A stretch of DNA of 64,000 bases from Nocardioides jishulii (GTDB taxonomy: Bacteria > Actinomycetota > Actinomycetes > Propionibacteriales > Nocardioidaceae): assembly GCF_006007965.1 (NCBI RefSeq), contig NZ_CP040748.1:2108001-2172000 (forward strand). The letters are read 5' to 3'. The notes beneath the pieces were generated by a model. It was not told where the DNA came from and ran no database searches. It was given only the letters and a program-made list of their open reading frames with translations. Shown one piece after another: positions 31,521 to 39,799 of this stretch. The translations under genes were made by a program, and so were the position numbers. Numbering within the stretch: position 1 is the stretch's first letter; every line of letters starts with the position of its first letter.

Positions 31521-31694
31521 TCAGGGGCGTGGAGCCGCGTCGGTGCCACGGTTGCTGGGGCACTCCGGATCGGTGCAGACGCGTACGTCGACGGTTCCGT
31601 CGGGGTCCTTGCCCTCGCGCGGCGGCTCGCCGTCGTGCGGCCGCACCTTGACCTGGGCGCCACAGACCCGGCACTCCTGCTGGTCGAAGTACAC
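31521..31694 (-). CDS. 57-residue zinc-ribbon-like protein ahead of the metal ATPase
   Basis: Short gene encoding 57 residues with two cysteine pairs: CRVC (residues 8-11) and CTDPEC (40-45), spaced like a rubredoxin-type zinc ribbon, with an acidic and Pro-rich centre. GTG 31694 has AGGAG 7 bases upstream. The stop lies 4 bases before the ATPase start, so the two are co-transcribed. It could bind the metal exported by the pump or be a redox/zinc sensor. No family assigned. Confidence 0.72.
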   Translation of the reverse strand: MYFDQQECRVCGAQVKVRPHDGEPPREGKDPDGTVDVRVCTDPECPSNRGTDAAPRP

Positions 31695-31750
31695 GTTGGT
31701 TCTCCTGCCCGTCGGTTGCCGTGGACGTCACGTCGAGCACCCGGCTCGCT

Positions 31751-31786
31751 CCCCGTCTCCGGTCACGCGGTGACGCGGTGACGGGG
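31751..31786 (-). terminator. Hairpin after the trimethylamine monooxygenase gene
   Basis: Nested inverted repeats: outer CCCCGTC / GACGGGG (31751-31757 with 31780-31786) and inner GTCAC / GTGAC, 50 bases beyond the monooxygenase stop. No U tract. It could also act in the leader of the zinc-ribbon gene. Confidence 0.45.
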
Positions 31787-31835
31787 CCACCGTACTCCCC
31801 GGAGGGCCGGAGCACAGGGGCGGCGTGGTCGCGCC

Positions 31836-33275
31836 TCAGCGCCTGACGGGTTCGTCCTGACGGGTGGTGATCGGCGTCGTGACGATCGCCTCCCGGGCAT
31901 CGAGCGCCGCCCGGGCCCTGGGGTGGTCGGTCACTCCGTTGTGGAGGAGGAACGACTCAGCGCTGTCGTCGAGCACGTTGATCCAGTCGTCGTGCAGCGG
32001 CGGCGCCATGCTCCCGGTGAGCGTCGAGCGGTAGCCGAGGTTGCGGTAACCCATGATGTCGCGCTTCTTGTCCTGCTTCCACTGCTTCAGGAGATCGGCC
32101 TGCTGCTCAACGCCGAACTCCGGGTAGTCGCTGTAGGACAACAGGTCACGGATGTAGGCAGCCTGGAAGTCGATCTCGTCGTCGGCACAGGTGCCCGCCT
32201 CCTCACGGGCCCGCCACTCGGCGATGTCCGCCTGACGCTCAGCCACGGGGGGCAGGTCGACGTGGCCGAGGATGACCTCGCGCGCGAACCATGCCTGGGC
32301 GTCGAACATGTTGAAGGTGAAGTACTGGTCCTGCATCCCCAGGTAGAGGAACTTCGGGTTCTCCTGCCAGACCACACCCTTGTAGAGGTCACCCGGGTAG
32401 AGCCGGTTGTTGGTCACCAGCCGCAGGTCGTCGGGCAGGTAGGAGAAGTGGTGCAGGTAGCCGGTGCAGAGGATGATCCCGTCGACCTCGGCACTGGTGC
32501 CGTCGGCGAAGTGGGCGGTGCTGCCCTCGAGCCGCTGCAGCAGCGGCACCTCGTCGATGCCTTCGGGCCAGGCGTAGCCGGTGGGCCGGGAACGGTAGCT
32601 GAGGATGACGCGCTCGGCCCCGTACTTGTGGCACTGGCTGGCGATGTCCTCGGCCGAGTAGCTGCTCCCGATGAGGAGGACGGTACGGCCGGTGAACTCG
32701 CGCGCCTCACGGAAGTCGTGGGCGTGCATCACCCGGCCGGCGAAGGTGTCGAGTCCTTCGAACTCCGGGGCGTGGGGGGTGCTGAAGTGGCCCGTGGCCG
32801 AGACGACGTGGTCGAACTCCTCGGTCACCAGCTCATCGGCGACCAGGTCCTTCACCGTGACCGAGAACTTCTCGGTCTCCTCGGAGTACTCGACCCACTT
32901 GACCGCGTGGTTGAAGCGGATGTGCCTGCGGGCGTCACTGGCCTCGACCCGGCCCATGATGTAGTCGCGCAGGACGGCGCGGGGCGGGTAGGAGGGGATC
33001 GGCTTTCCGAAGTGCTCCTCGAAGGAGTAGTCGGCGAACTCCAGACACTCCTTGGGGCCGTTCGACCAGAGGTAGCGGTACATGCTGGCGTGCACCGGCT
33101 CCCCGAACTCGTCCAACCCCGTACGCCAGGTGTAGTTCCACATTCCGCCGAGGTCGGACTGCTTCTCGAAGCACACGACTTCGGGCAGATTCTCGACTCC
33201 CGCGACACGGGCCGCCTCAAAGGCGCGCAGTTGCGCCAACCCGCTGGGACCTGCTCCAAGTACGGCTACTCGCAT
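31836..33275 (-). CDS. tmm: Trimethylamine monooxygenase (flavin-containing)
   Basis: NADPH- and FAD-dependent monooxygenase of 479 residues that oxidises trimethylamine to its N-oxide. It follows bacterial Tmm (Methylophaga, Ruegeria) closely over the whole length: FAD site GAGPSG (7-12), GGMWNYTWRTGLDE, SMYRYLWSNGPKECLEF with the catalytic Asn72, the FMO motif FAGRVMHAHDF, NADPH site GSSYSAED (203-210), ILCTGY, and the C-terminal YRSTLTGSMAP. Start ATG 33275 has GAGAGGA 5 bases upstream. No TMAO demethylase or TMA transporter is nearby. It lies next to type III glutamine synthetase, which suggests a role in methylated-amine nitrogen use. Confidence 0.92.
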   Translation of the reverse strand: MRVAVLGAGPSGLAQLRAFEAARVAGVENLPEVVCFEKQSDLGGMWNYTWRTGLDEFGEPVHASMYRYLWSNGPKECLEFADYSFEEHFGKPIPSYPPRAVLRDYIMGRVEASDARRHIRFNHAVKWVEYSEETEKFSVTVKDLVADELVTEEFDHVVSATGHFSTPHAPEFEGLDTFAGRVMHAHDFREAREFTGRTVLLIGSSYSAEDIASQCHKYGAERVILSYRSRPTGYAWPEGIDEVPLLQRLEGSTAHFADGTSAEVDGIILCTGYLHHFSYLPDDLRLVTNNRLYPGDLYKGVVWQENPKFLYLGMQDQYFTFNMFDAQAWFAREVILGHVDLPPVAERQADIAEWRAREEAGTCADDEIDFQAAYIRDLLSYSDYPEFGVEQQADLLKQWKQDKKRDIMGYRNLGYRSTLTGSMAPPLHDDWINVLDDSAESFLLHNGVTDHPRARAALDAREAIVTTPITTRQDEPVRR

Positions 33276-33445
33276 GTGTTCCTCTCGTGGGTGTGCAACC
33301 GTGACCAGTTGCTTGAAGGGGCAAACTCTTTCACGGACCGGCACGTCGTCCGTGGCCCCGCACACCTGCGCCCACGTCGGAGCGGCGTGCCTCACAACCC
33401 CTTCCGGGGAGCACAGGCCGCCCATCAGGCAGGCCGGGAGCCGAA

Positions 33446-33475
33446 CGCCCCGCCGACCATCCGGTCGACGGGGCG
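33446..33475 (-). terminator. Terminator hairpin after glnN
   Basis: Arms CGCCCCGcCGACC (33446-33458) and GGTCGaCGGGGCG (33463-33475) with one mismatch and a 4-base loop lie 41 bases beyond the glnN stop. The minus-strand sequence after it has only two T. Confidence 0.55.
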
Positions 33476-33515
33476 CTGGAGCTGGTGCTGTGACGTGGGC
33501 GCGAGGGTCAGTACC

Positions 33516-35690
33516 TCACTTGATGAAGAGCATCTCCCGGTACTTCGGCAGCGGCCATGCGGCGTCGTCGACCTCGGTCTCGAGGGTGTCGACGTAGACA
33601 CGGGCAGCCTCCATGAGCGGGCGGATGACGCTCGCGCAGTGCTTCATGTGGGCCGCCGTGTCGGCGAAGTCGTGCTTGGCCAGCTCGTCACCGAGCTGGG
33701 CGACGGTCTCGAGGAGACCGTTCGCGTTCTCGGCGATGACCTTGACCTGGCCGGCGTCGAACGTGGCGTCCAGGGCCTGGGCGGCGCTGATCGTGGTGGC
33801 CAGCTCGGAGGCGTACTTCAGGGCCGCCGGGTAGATGACGGTCTTCGCCAGGTCGATGACGAGCTTGGCCTCGACCGCGATCGAGTTGATGTACTGCTCG
33901 GAGTAGACCTCGTAGCGCGAGTTGAGCTCGACCGCGGAGAGGACGCCGGTCTTCTCGAAGAGCTCGATGACCTCGGGATCGGTGAAGACCGGAAGGGCGT
34001 CGGCGCTGGTGGGGAGGTTGCGCAGGCCGCGCTCCTCGACGGCGGCCTCGTGCCACTCGCTCGAGTAGCCGTCGCCACCGAAGACGGCGCTGCCGTGCTG
34101 CTCCATGAGCTCCTTCAGCACGATCGCCACCGCCTCGGCGTGGGTCTTGCCGGCACCGAGCTCCACCTCGAGCTTGTCGGCGATCCAGTTCAGGGAGTCG
34201 GCGAGCATGGTGTTCATCGAGGTGAGCGGGCCGGAGACGGACTGCGAGGAGCCGACGGCGCGGAACTCGAAGCGGTTGCCGGTGAAGGCGAAGGGCGAGG
34301 TGCGGTTGCGGTCGCCCGGGTCGCGCTTGAAGTTCAGGATCTGCGACAGACCCAGGTCCATCTCGCCACCGTCGGCCGACGGGTTGACGCAGCCGTTCTT
34401 GATGTCCTCGAAGACGGCCTCGAGCTGGTCGCCCAGGTAGACCGACAGGATCGCCGGCGGGGCCTCGTTGGCGCCGAGGCGGTGGTCGTTGGAGGCCGTG
34501 GCGATGACGGCGCGCAGCAGGGGCCCGAACTTGTGGACCCCGCGGATCACGGCTCCGCAGAAGAGCAGGAAGTTGAGGTTCTGCTCCGGCGAGGTGCCGG
34601 GGTCGAGCAGGTTGCCCTGGGTCTCGTTGCCGACCGACCAGTTGACGTGCTTGCCGGAGCCGTTGAGGCCGGCGAAGGGCTTCTCGTGCAGCAAGCAGAT
34701 GAAGCCGTGCTCGACCGCGGTCGCCTTCAGCACGGTCATGATGAGCTGCTGGTGGTCGGCGGCGATGTTCGCGGTCTCGTGGTAGGGCGCAATCTCGAAC
34801 TGGCCGGGCGCGACCTCGTTGTGGTGGGTCTTCGCGGGGATGCCGAGGCGGTAGAGCTTCTCCTCGACGGCCTGCATGTAGACCTGCACCCGCTCGGGGA
34901 TGGCACCGAAGTAGTGGTCGTCGAACTCCTGGCCCTTGGCCGGCGGAGCGCCGAAGAGCGTACGACCGGCGAGGAGCAGGTCGGGGCGCTTGGTGGCCAG
35001 GTGCTGGTCGATCAGGAAGTACTCCTGCTCGGCACCGCAGCTGGCGTTGAGCGGCGCGATGTCGGTCTCGCCCATGAGCGTCAGCACGCGGCGCGCGGCC
35101 TGGTCCATCGCAGCGTTCGAGCGCAGGAGCGGGATCTTCTTGTCGAGGGACTCGCCGGTCCACGACATGAAGACCGACGGGATCATCAGCGTGGCGCCGT
35201 TGGCGGTGTGCATGATGTAGGCCGGGCTCGTGGGGTCCCAGGCGGTGTAGCCGCGGGCCGCGTTGGTCATGCGGAGGCTGCCGTTGGGGAACGAGGAGCC
35301 GTCGGGCTCACCCTTGATCAGCAGGCTGCCGGTGAACTCGGTGATCGCGTTGCCGTCGGGGTTGGTGATGATGAACCCGTCGTGCTTCTCCGCCGTGATG
35401 TTGGTCAGCGGGTAGAAGACGTGCGAGAAGAACTTGGCGCCCTTGCCCATCGCCCAGTCCTTCATGGCGGCGGCGACGATGTCAGCCGTGGCGGAGTCGA
35501 GCGGCTCGCCGGTCTTCACCGTCTTCTTGACGGCCTTGAACGCGTTCTTGGAGAGCGCCTCCTCCATCGTGTCGAGGCTGAAGACGTCGGTCGCCCAGAT
35601 CTCGCTCAGGGGACGGATGTCGGCAGTCGGGGCGGCGGAACGGTTCAGGACCTCGGTGATGGCGCCGCTACGGACTTCGTTGGCAGTCAT
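33516..35690 (-). CDS. glnN: Glutamine synthetase, type III
   Basis: Large dodecameric glutamine synthetase of 724 residues, joining ammonia to glutamate with ATP. Type III features: length above 700, CGAEQEYFLID near residue 220, THHNEVAPGQFEIAP, the NGSGKHVNWS loop, RLGANEAPPAILSVYLG, and NRTSPFAFTGNRFEFR. Start ATG 35690 is used; an in-frame TTG two codons earlier is less likely. The 248-base gap to prfC holds a good GlnR half-site, supporting nitrogen control. Type III enzymes are less common in actinobacteria than GlnA types I and II and are probably secondary here. Confidence 0.95.
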   Translation of the reverse strand: MTANEVRSGAITEVLNRSAAPTADIRPLSEIWATDVFSLDTMEEALSKNAFKAVKKTVKTGEPLDSATADIVAAAMKDWAMGKGAKFFSHVFYPLTNITAEKHDGFIITNPDGNAITEFTGSLLIKGEPDGSSFPNGSLRMTNAARGYTAWDPTSPAYIMHTANGATLMIPSVFMSWTGESLDKKIPLLRSNAAMDQAARRVLTLMGETDIAPLNASCGAEQEYFLIDQHLATKRPDLLLAGRTLFGAPPAKGQEFDDHYFGAIPERVQVYMQAVEEKLYRLGIPAKTHHNEVAPGQFEIAPYHETANIAADHQQLIMTVLKATAVEHGFICLLHEKPFAGLNGSGKHVNWSVGNETQGNLLDPGTSPEQNLNFLLFCGAVIRGVHKFGPLLRAVIATASNDHRLGANEAPPAILSVYLGDQLEAVFEDIKNGCVNPSADGGEMDLGLSQILNFKRDPGDRNRTSPFAFTGNRFEFRAVGSSQSVSGPLTSMNTMLADSLNWIADKLEVELGAGKTHAEAVAIVLKELMEQHGSAVFGGDGYSSEWHEAAVEERGLRNLPTSADALPVFTDPEVIELFEKTGVLSAVELNSRYEVYSEQYINSIAVEAKLVIDLAKTVIYPAALKYASELATTISAAQALDATFDAGQVKVIAENANGLLETVAQLGDELAKHDFADTAAHMKHCASVIRPLMEAARVYVDTLETEVDDAAWPLPKYREMLFIK

Positions 35691-35762
35691 GTTCAACTCA
35701 CAATCGTCGATGTTCGTTGGGGCAGAGCGTAGGTCTGTCCTGTTACCTCTGACTGCTGCAAT

Positions 35763-35778
35763 GTTTCGGCCTTGTTAA
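35763..35778 (-). promoter_or_regulatory. Candidate GlnR site upstream of glnN
   Basis: Minus strand reads TTAAC-n6-GAAAC, matching gTnAC-n6-GaAAC at nine of ten positions, 73-88 bases before the glnN start. A separate GTTAC on the plus strand at 35742-35746 may be part of a second, imperfectly spaced box. Confidence 0.5.
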
Positions 35779-35938
35779 CGTATTCCGGCCCCTCGGACCC
35801 TCTACGCCTGAAACCGTCGGATGTCGACGTGGCGGTCGTCACATCGGCGCGCGTGGCGCGCAGGTCCGGGCGTACGCCGCCCTCCGGAACGACTCCGACG
35901 AAGCCCGGGAACCGGGCGCACAGCGATAAAGTCGCTCG

Positions 35939-37504
35939 GTGCTCGACACCCGACCCCGCCGTACGTTCGCCGTCATCAGCCACCCTGACGCCGGAAAGTC
36001 CACGATCACCGAGGCGCTCGCCCTGCACGCCCGCGCGATCAACGAGGCCGGCGCGGTGCACGGCAAGGGCGACCGCAAGGCCACGGTCTCCGACTGGATG
36101 GCCATGGAGAAGGCGCGCGGCATCTCGATCACCTCGGCGGCGCTCCAGTTCGAGTACCGCGACCACGTCGTCAACCTCGTCGACACCCCCGGCCACAGCG
36201 ACTTCTCCGAGGACACCTACCGCGTCCTCTCCGCGGTGGACTCTGCCGTCATGCTCGTCGACGCCGGAAAGGGTCTCGAACCGCAGACCCTGAAGCTCTT
36301 CCGGGTCTGCGCCCTGCGCGGGATCCCGGTGATCACCGTGATCAACAAGTGGGACCGGCCCGGACTCTCCCCGCTCGAGCTGATGGACATGATCGAGCGG
36401 CAGATCAAGCTGCGCCCCACTCCCCTGACCTGGCCCGTCGGCGAGGCTGGCGACTTCCGCGGCGTGCTGGACCGGCGCACGGGCGAGTTCATCAAGTACA
36501 CGCGTACCGCGGGCGGTGCCACCATCGCCCCCGAGAAGCGGATGGCCTCCGACGAGGTGTCGGAGGCCGACCGCCTCGTGTGGGACAACGCCGTCGAGGA
36601 GCACGGGCTGCTGGAGCTCGACGAGGCCGACCACGACCAGGCGCGCTTCCTCGCCGGCGAGACCACCCCGGTGATGTTTGCCTCCGCCCTGCAGAACTTC
36701 GGCGTCGCACAGCTGCTCGACCTGCTGCTCGAGCTGGCGCCTGCCCCCGGCCCCACCGAGGGCGTCGACGGCACGGTGCGCGAACCCGACGACGACTTCA
36801 GCGCTTTCGTCTTCAAGGTGCAGTCCGGCATGAACAGCGCCCACCGCGACCGGCTCGCGTACGCCCGCATCGTCTCGGGTGAGTTCGAACGCGGCATGGT
36901 CGTCACCCACGCCTCCACCGGTCGCCCCTTCGCGACGAAGTTCGCGCAGACGGTCTTCGGGCGGGAGACGACGTCGGTGGAGAACGCCTACCCGGGCGAC
37001 ATCATCGGCCTGGTCAACGCCAACGCCCTGCGCGTGGGCGACACGATCTTCACCGGCCCCAAGATCGAGTACGCGGGCGTCCCCTCCTTCGCGCCCGAGC
37101 ACTTCATGACGGTCAGCGCCGGCGACATCGGCCGCTTCAAGCAGTTCCGCAAGGGCATCGAGCAGCTCGACCAGGAAGGCGTGGTCCAGGTGCTCCGCTC
37201 GGACCTGCGCGGTGACCAGAACCCGGTCCTGGCCGCGGTCGGCCCCCTGCAGTTCGAGGTCGTCGAGGACCGCATGGTCAACGAGTTCAACTCCCCCGTG
37301 CGGTTCGCTCGCCTGGACTACAAGGTGGCCCGCCTGACCGACGCCGAGGGCGCCGAGGCGCTGAAGGGCATGCGCGGCTGCGAGGTGCTGCAGCGCAGCG
37401 ACGGCACCCACGTCGTCCTCTTCGCCGACAGCTGGCGAGCCAACGCCACCGCTCGTGACAACCCGTCCATCACCCTCGAGGCCCTGCCCGCCGGCGGCGC
37501 CTGA
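35939..37504 (+). CDS. prfC: Peptide chain release factor 3
   Basis: Translational GTPase of 521 residues that recycles release factors 1 and 2 from the ribosome. G1 SHPDAGKST (about 14-22), G3 DTPGHSDFSEDTYR, G4 NKWD, and the C-terminal EF-G-like domains with RLDYKVARL are present. Start GTG 35939 gives the family N-terminus (RRTFAVISHPDAGKST); the ribosome site is weak. Divergent from glnN and convergent with a TetR gene 6 bases away. Confidence 0.95.
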   Translation: MLDTRPRRTFAVISHPDAGKSTITEALALHARAINEAGAVHGKGDRKATVSDWMAMEKARGISITSAALQFEYRDHVVNLVDTPGHSDFSEDTYRVLSAVDSAVMLVDAGKGLEPQTLKLFRVCALRGIPVITVINKWDRPGLSPLELMDMIERQIKLRPTPLTWPVGEAGDFRGVLDRRTGEFIKYTRTAGGATIAPEKRMASDEVSEADRLVWDNAVEEHGLLELDEADHDQARFLAGETTPVMFASALQNFGVAQLLDLLLELAPAPGPTEGVDGTVREPDDDFSAFVFKVQSGMNSAHRDRLAYARIVSGEFERGMVVTHASTGRPFATKFAQTVFGRETTSVENAYPGDIIGLVNANALRVGDTIFTGPKIEYAGVPSFAPEHFMTVSAGDIGRFKQFRKGIEQLDQEGVVQVLRSDLRGDQNPVLAAVGPLQFEVVEDRMVNEFNSPVRFARLDYKVARLTDAEGAEALKGMRGCEVLQRSDGTHVVLFADSWRANATARDNPSITLEALPAGGA

Positions 37505-37510
37505 ACGACG

Positions 37511-38071
37511 TCAGCGCGGGGGACGCATCCCGTCGAGCACCACGGCGAGGAGGTGCTCCACCAGGTCGGGCGCGGCCCGGTGGACCGCCTCGGCCTGCGG
37601 ACGCGTGATCATGCCGATCAGCACCACCAGCTCCAGGGCGCCGATGTCGTCGCGCACGCAGTCGGCAGCGCGCGCCGCCGCCAGCACCTCCTCGACGCCG
37701 GCCAGCGTCACGTCCTGGGACATCCGCACGGCCTCGGAGAACGCGTCGTCGGCATGCTCGGCCAGTGCGGCGGTGAGGGCGCCGAGGTCCAGGTCGACGA
37801 GACGGCGTACGTAGGCGTCCCACGACGCGGCCGTCATCGCACCATCGCCTGCCAGCGCCTCCTGGGCCGCCGCGCGCATGTCTCCCAGGATCGCCTGCGC
37901 CACCTCGTCACCGAGCGCCGAGCGCGACTCGAAGTTGCGGTAGAGGGTCGCGATCCCGACCTGGGCGGCCTCGGCCACCGTCTCCAGCGCCACCCCGCCC
38001 CCGTAGGCGGCGAAGAGGCGGCGGGCCTCGTCGATGATCCTCGCCCTGCGTCGTGCTGCGTCTGCCCGCAT
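37511..38071 (-). CDS. TetR/AcrR family transcriptional regulator
   Basis: Repressor of 186 residues. The helix-turn-helix (about 10-55) reads RIIDEARRLFAAYG...VALETVAEAAQVGIATLYRNF, followed by an all-helical ligand domain. Start ATG 38071 has GAGGAG 6 bases upstream. It is divergent from a membrane protein gene 98 bases away, with an inverted repeat in the gap, so it probably controls that exporter-like gene. Confidence 0.88.
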   Translation of the reverse strand: MRADAARRRARIIDEARRLFAAYGGGVALETVAEAAQVGIATLYRNFESRSALGDEVAQAILGDMRAAAQEALAGDGAMTAASWDAYVRRLVDLDLGALTAALAEHADDAFSEAVRMSQDVTLAGVEEVLAAARAADCVRDDIGALELVVLIGMITRPQAEAVHRAAPDLVEHLLAVVLDGMRPPR

Positions 38072-38106
38072 CGGTGCTCCTCATCGAATTGACACCAGCA
38101 GCGTAC

Positions 38107-38145
38107 CGGAGGAAAGTTGTCCAGATAAGCGGAGGCTTTCCCTCC
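38107..38145. promoter_or_regulatory. Inverted repeat between divergent TetR and membrane-protein genes
   Basis: Arms CGGAGGAAAG (38107-38116) and CTTTCCCTCCG (38135-38145) pair with one bulged base. They flank TTGTCC, a possible -35. Position suits a TetR operator. Confidence 0.4.
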
Positions 38146-38169
38146 GAAACTGTCCCGCAGGAGTCCCCC

Positions 38170-39183
38170 ATGTCCACCCCCTCCCCCACCGCGGACCAGC
38201 AGGCTCGCCCCGCTCGCCAGGTGCCGCCGCTCGCGAAGCTCGTCGGCCTGTCGGCCGGCCTCGGCGTGATCCTCGTGCTGCTCCTCGCCATCTTCATCAT
38301 GCCGTCGCTGAAGAGCGGCCCCCACGACCTCGCCGTGGGAGTTGTCGGGGCCGAGGCCGCAGCGTTCGAGGACGCACTGGCCACCGCCGCACCCGGCGCC
38401 TACGCGACCGAGGTGTTCGCCGACGAGGCCGCCCTGGAGACCGCCGTACGCGAGCGCGACGTCGTCGGCGGCTTCGTGGTCGACGGTGAGTCGGTCGAGG
38501 CCGTCGTGGCGAGCGCCGGCTCCACCGCCATCTCGGCCACCCTTGCCGCCACCGGTGCGGCCGTCGCCGAGGCCACCGGGGCGACCACGAGCGTCACCGA
38601 CGTCGTCCCGCTCCCCGCGGACGACCCGACAGGCATCGGGATCGGCGGACTCGCCTTCCCCCTGGTCTTCGGTGGCATCGTGCCCGCGGTCGCGTTCCGC
38701 AGCATGTTCGCGGGCCGTGACCGGTGGAAGCTCGCCGGCATCGTCACCTTCGCCGCCCTGGGCGGCCTGATCGTCGCCACGGTGCTGAAGTTCCTCTTCG
38801 GAAGCATCGAGACCGGGTTCCTGCCCGTGGCCGGAGCCATGGCTCTGGGCATTGCCGCGCTCGCCATCCCCCTGGCCGGACTCCAGCAGCTCTTCGGCGC
38901 CAAGGGCTTCACCATCGGCGCGATGACGATGATGTTCCTGGGCAACCCGCTCGCCGGGATCGCCACCACCGGCGACTGGCTCCCCGGCGGCCTCGGCGCG
39001 TTCGGACAGATCCTCCCGCCCGGCGCCGCAGGGACCCTGGTCCGTTCCGCCGCCTACTTCGACGGAGCTGGCGGCGCCACCGCCGCCCTCACCCTCGGAG
39101 CGTGGGTCCTGGTCGGCGTCGTGCTGCACGCGATCGGCACCCGAAAGGCCGCCAACAGCCCCTCCGAGACCGCCGCAGCCTGA
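38170..39183 (+). CDS. ABC-2-permease-like membrane protein under TetR control
   Basis: Membrane protein of 337 residues. One N-terminal membrane segment (about 24-46), an extracytoplasmic domain rich in Ala, Glu and Val (about 50-150), then five to six membrane helices (about 155-330). This resembles the single-domain ABC-2/DUF3533-type exporters related to YhgE. Start ATG 38170 has CAGGAG 7 bases upstream. No ATPase gene is adjacent. Likely role is efflux of a ligand sensed by the divergent TetR protein. Confidence 0.7.
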   Translation: MSTPSPTADQQARPARQVPPLAKLVGLSAGLGVILVLLLAIFIMPSLKSGPHDLAVGVVGAEAAAFEDALATAAPGAYATEVFADEAALETAVRERDVVGGFVVDGESVEAVVASAGSTAISATLAATGAAVAEATGATTSVTDVVPLPADDPTGIGIGGLAFPLVFGGIVPAVAFRSMFAGRDRWKLAGIVTFAALGGLIVATVLKFLFGSIETGFLPVAGAMALGIAALAIPLAGLQQLFGAKGFTIGAMTMMFLGNPLAGIATTGDWLPGGLGAFGQILPPGAAGTLVRSAAYFDGAGGATAALTLGAWVLVGVVLHAIGTRKAANSPSETAAA

Positions 39184-39257
39184 CGCTGCGAGGCGGGTTT
39201 CGGGCGGCGAAAAGAAAAAAGTCGCGCGCCGAAGCGGCAAAATGCCCACGGACCCGC

Positions 39258-39374
39258 TATGGTCATACATGTTGAAGGGGCAACCTTGGTTGCCCTGGCC
39301 GCGGAAGACGCGCGGCTCGTATTCGTACTCCTGGTTTTCGGTTCGCTGAACATCAGCACGGTTCGATGTTCAGC
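39258..39374 (+). promoter_or_regulatory. cspA promoter and structured 5' leader
   Basis: A -10-like TATGGT at 39258-39263 precedes two hairpins: GGGCAACC/GGTTGCCC (39278-39295) and a 9-base stem GCTGAACAT/ATGTTCAGC (39345-39374). The leader of about 150 bases before cspA recalls the temperature-responsive leaders of cold-shock genes. The -35 is not clear. No gene lies in 39184-39422. Confidence 0.5.
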
Positions 39375-39422
39375 AGCGGCTGGTGGGCACAGTGTCCCCA
39401 GCACCGAACAAAGGAAATGATC

Positions 39423-39626
39423 ATGGCTCAGGGCACCGTTAAGTGGTTCAACGCTGAAAAGGGCTTCGGCTTCATCGCGCAGGATGGCGGCGGCGAGGAC
39501 GTGTTCGTCCACTACTCCGCGATCCAGACCAACGGTTACAAGTCGCTCGACGAGAACCAGAAGGTCGAGTTCGACCTCGCCCAGGGCCCCAAGGGTCCCC
39601 AGGCTGAGAACGTCCGCGCCATCTGA
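39423..39626 (+). CDS. cspA: Cold-shock protein, CspA family
   Basis: Single-stranded nucleic acid chaperone of 67 residues, a complete CspA length. RNP1 (KGFGFIA, about 16-22) and RNP2 (VFVHYSAI, about 29-36) are intact. ATG 39423 has AAAGGAA 6 bases upstream. A long structured leader precedes it and a strong terminator follows, so it is monocistronic. Confidence 0.97.
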   Translation: MAQGTVKWFNAEKGFGFIAQDGGGEDVFVHYSAIQTNGYKSLDENQKVEFDLAQGPKGPQAENVRAI

Positions 39627-39640
39627 CGTTCCGTCGCTTC

Positions 39641-39674
39641 GAAGGGCCCCGACCGCTTGCGGTCGGGGCCCTTC
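39641..39674 (+). terminator. Rho-independent terminator of cspA
   Basis: Perfect 14-base arms GAAGGGCCCCGACC / GGTCGGGGCCCTTC with a 6-base loop, followed by GCCATTTCTT, 14 bases after the cspA stop. Confidence 0.88.
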
Positions 39675-39720
39675 GCCATTTCTTCCCCATTCCGTCCCCC
39701 TGTTGTTGCGCCGGCCTGCC

Positions 39721-39745
39721 GTGTCACGAGTGCCGAGCGGGGTAC
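39721..39745 (+). promoter_or_regulatory. Candidate sigma-B/F-type promoter
   Basis: GTGT-n15-GGGTAC at 39721-39745 is one base away from the actinobacterial stress-sigma consensus GTTT-n14/16-GGGTAt. It lies 55 bases before the three-domain partner-switch-like gene, and a sigma factor of that class is encoded just downstream. Confidence 0.45.
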
Positions 39746-39799
39746 CGCAGCGGAGGTGAGGCACCACACCCACCCGCTGACGACCCGAAGGGCGGCGTG

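Noticed and set aside
31923..35732. A 1269-codon open frame on the plus strand opposite tmm and glnN
   Set aside because: It is a shadow frame of two clear minus-strand genes, has biased low-complexity composition and no domain. Long antisense frames are normal in very GC-rich DNA.
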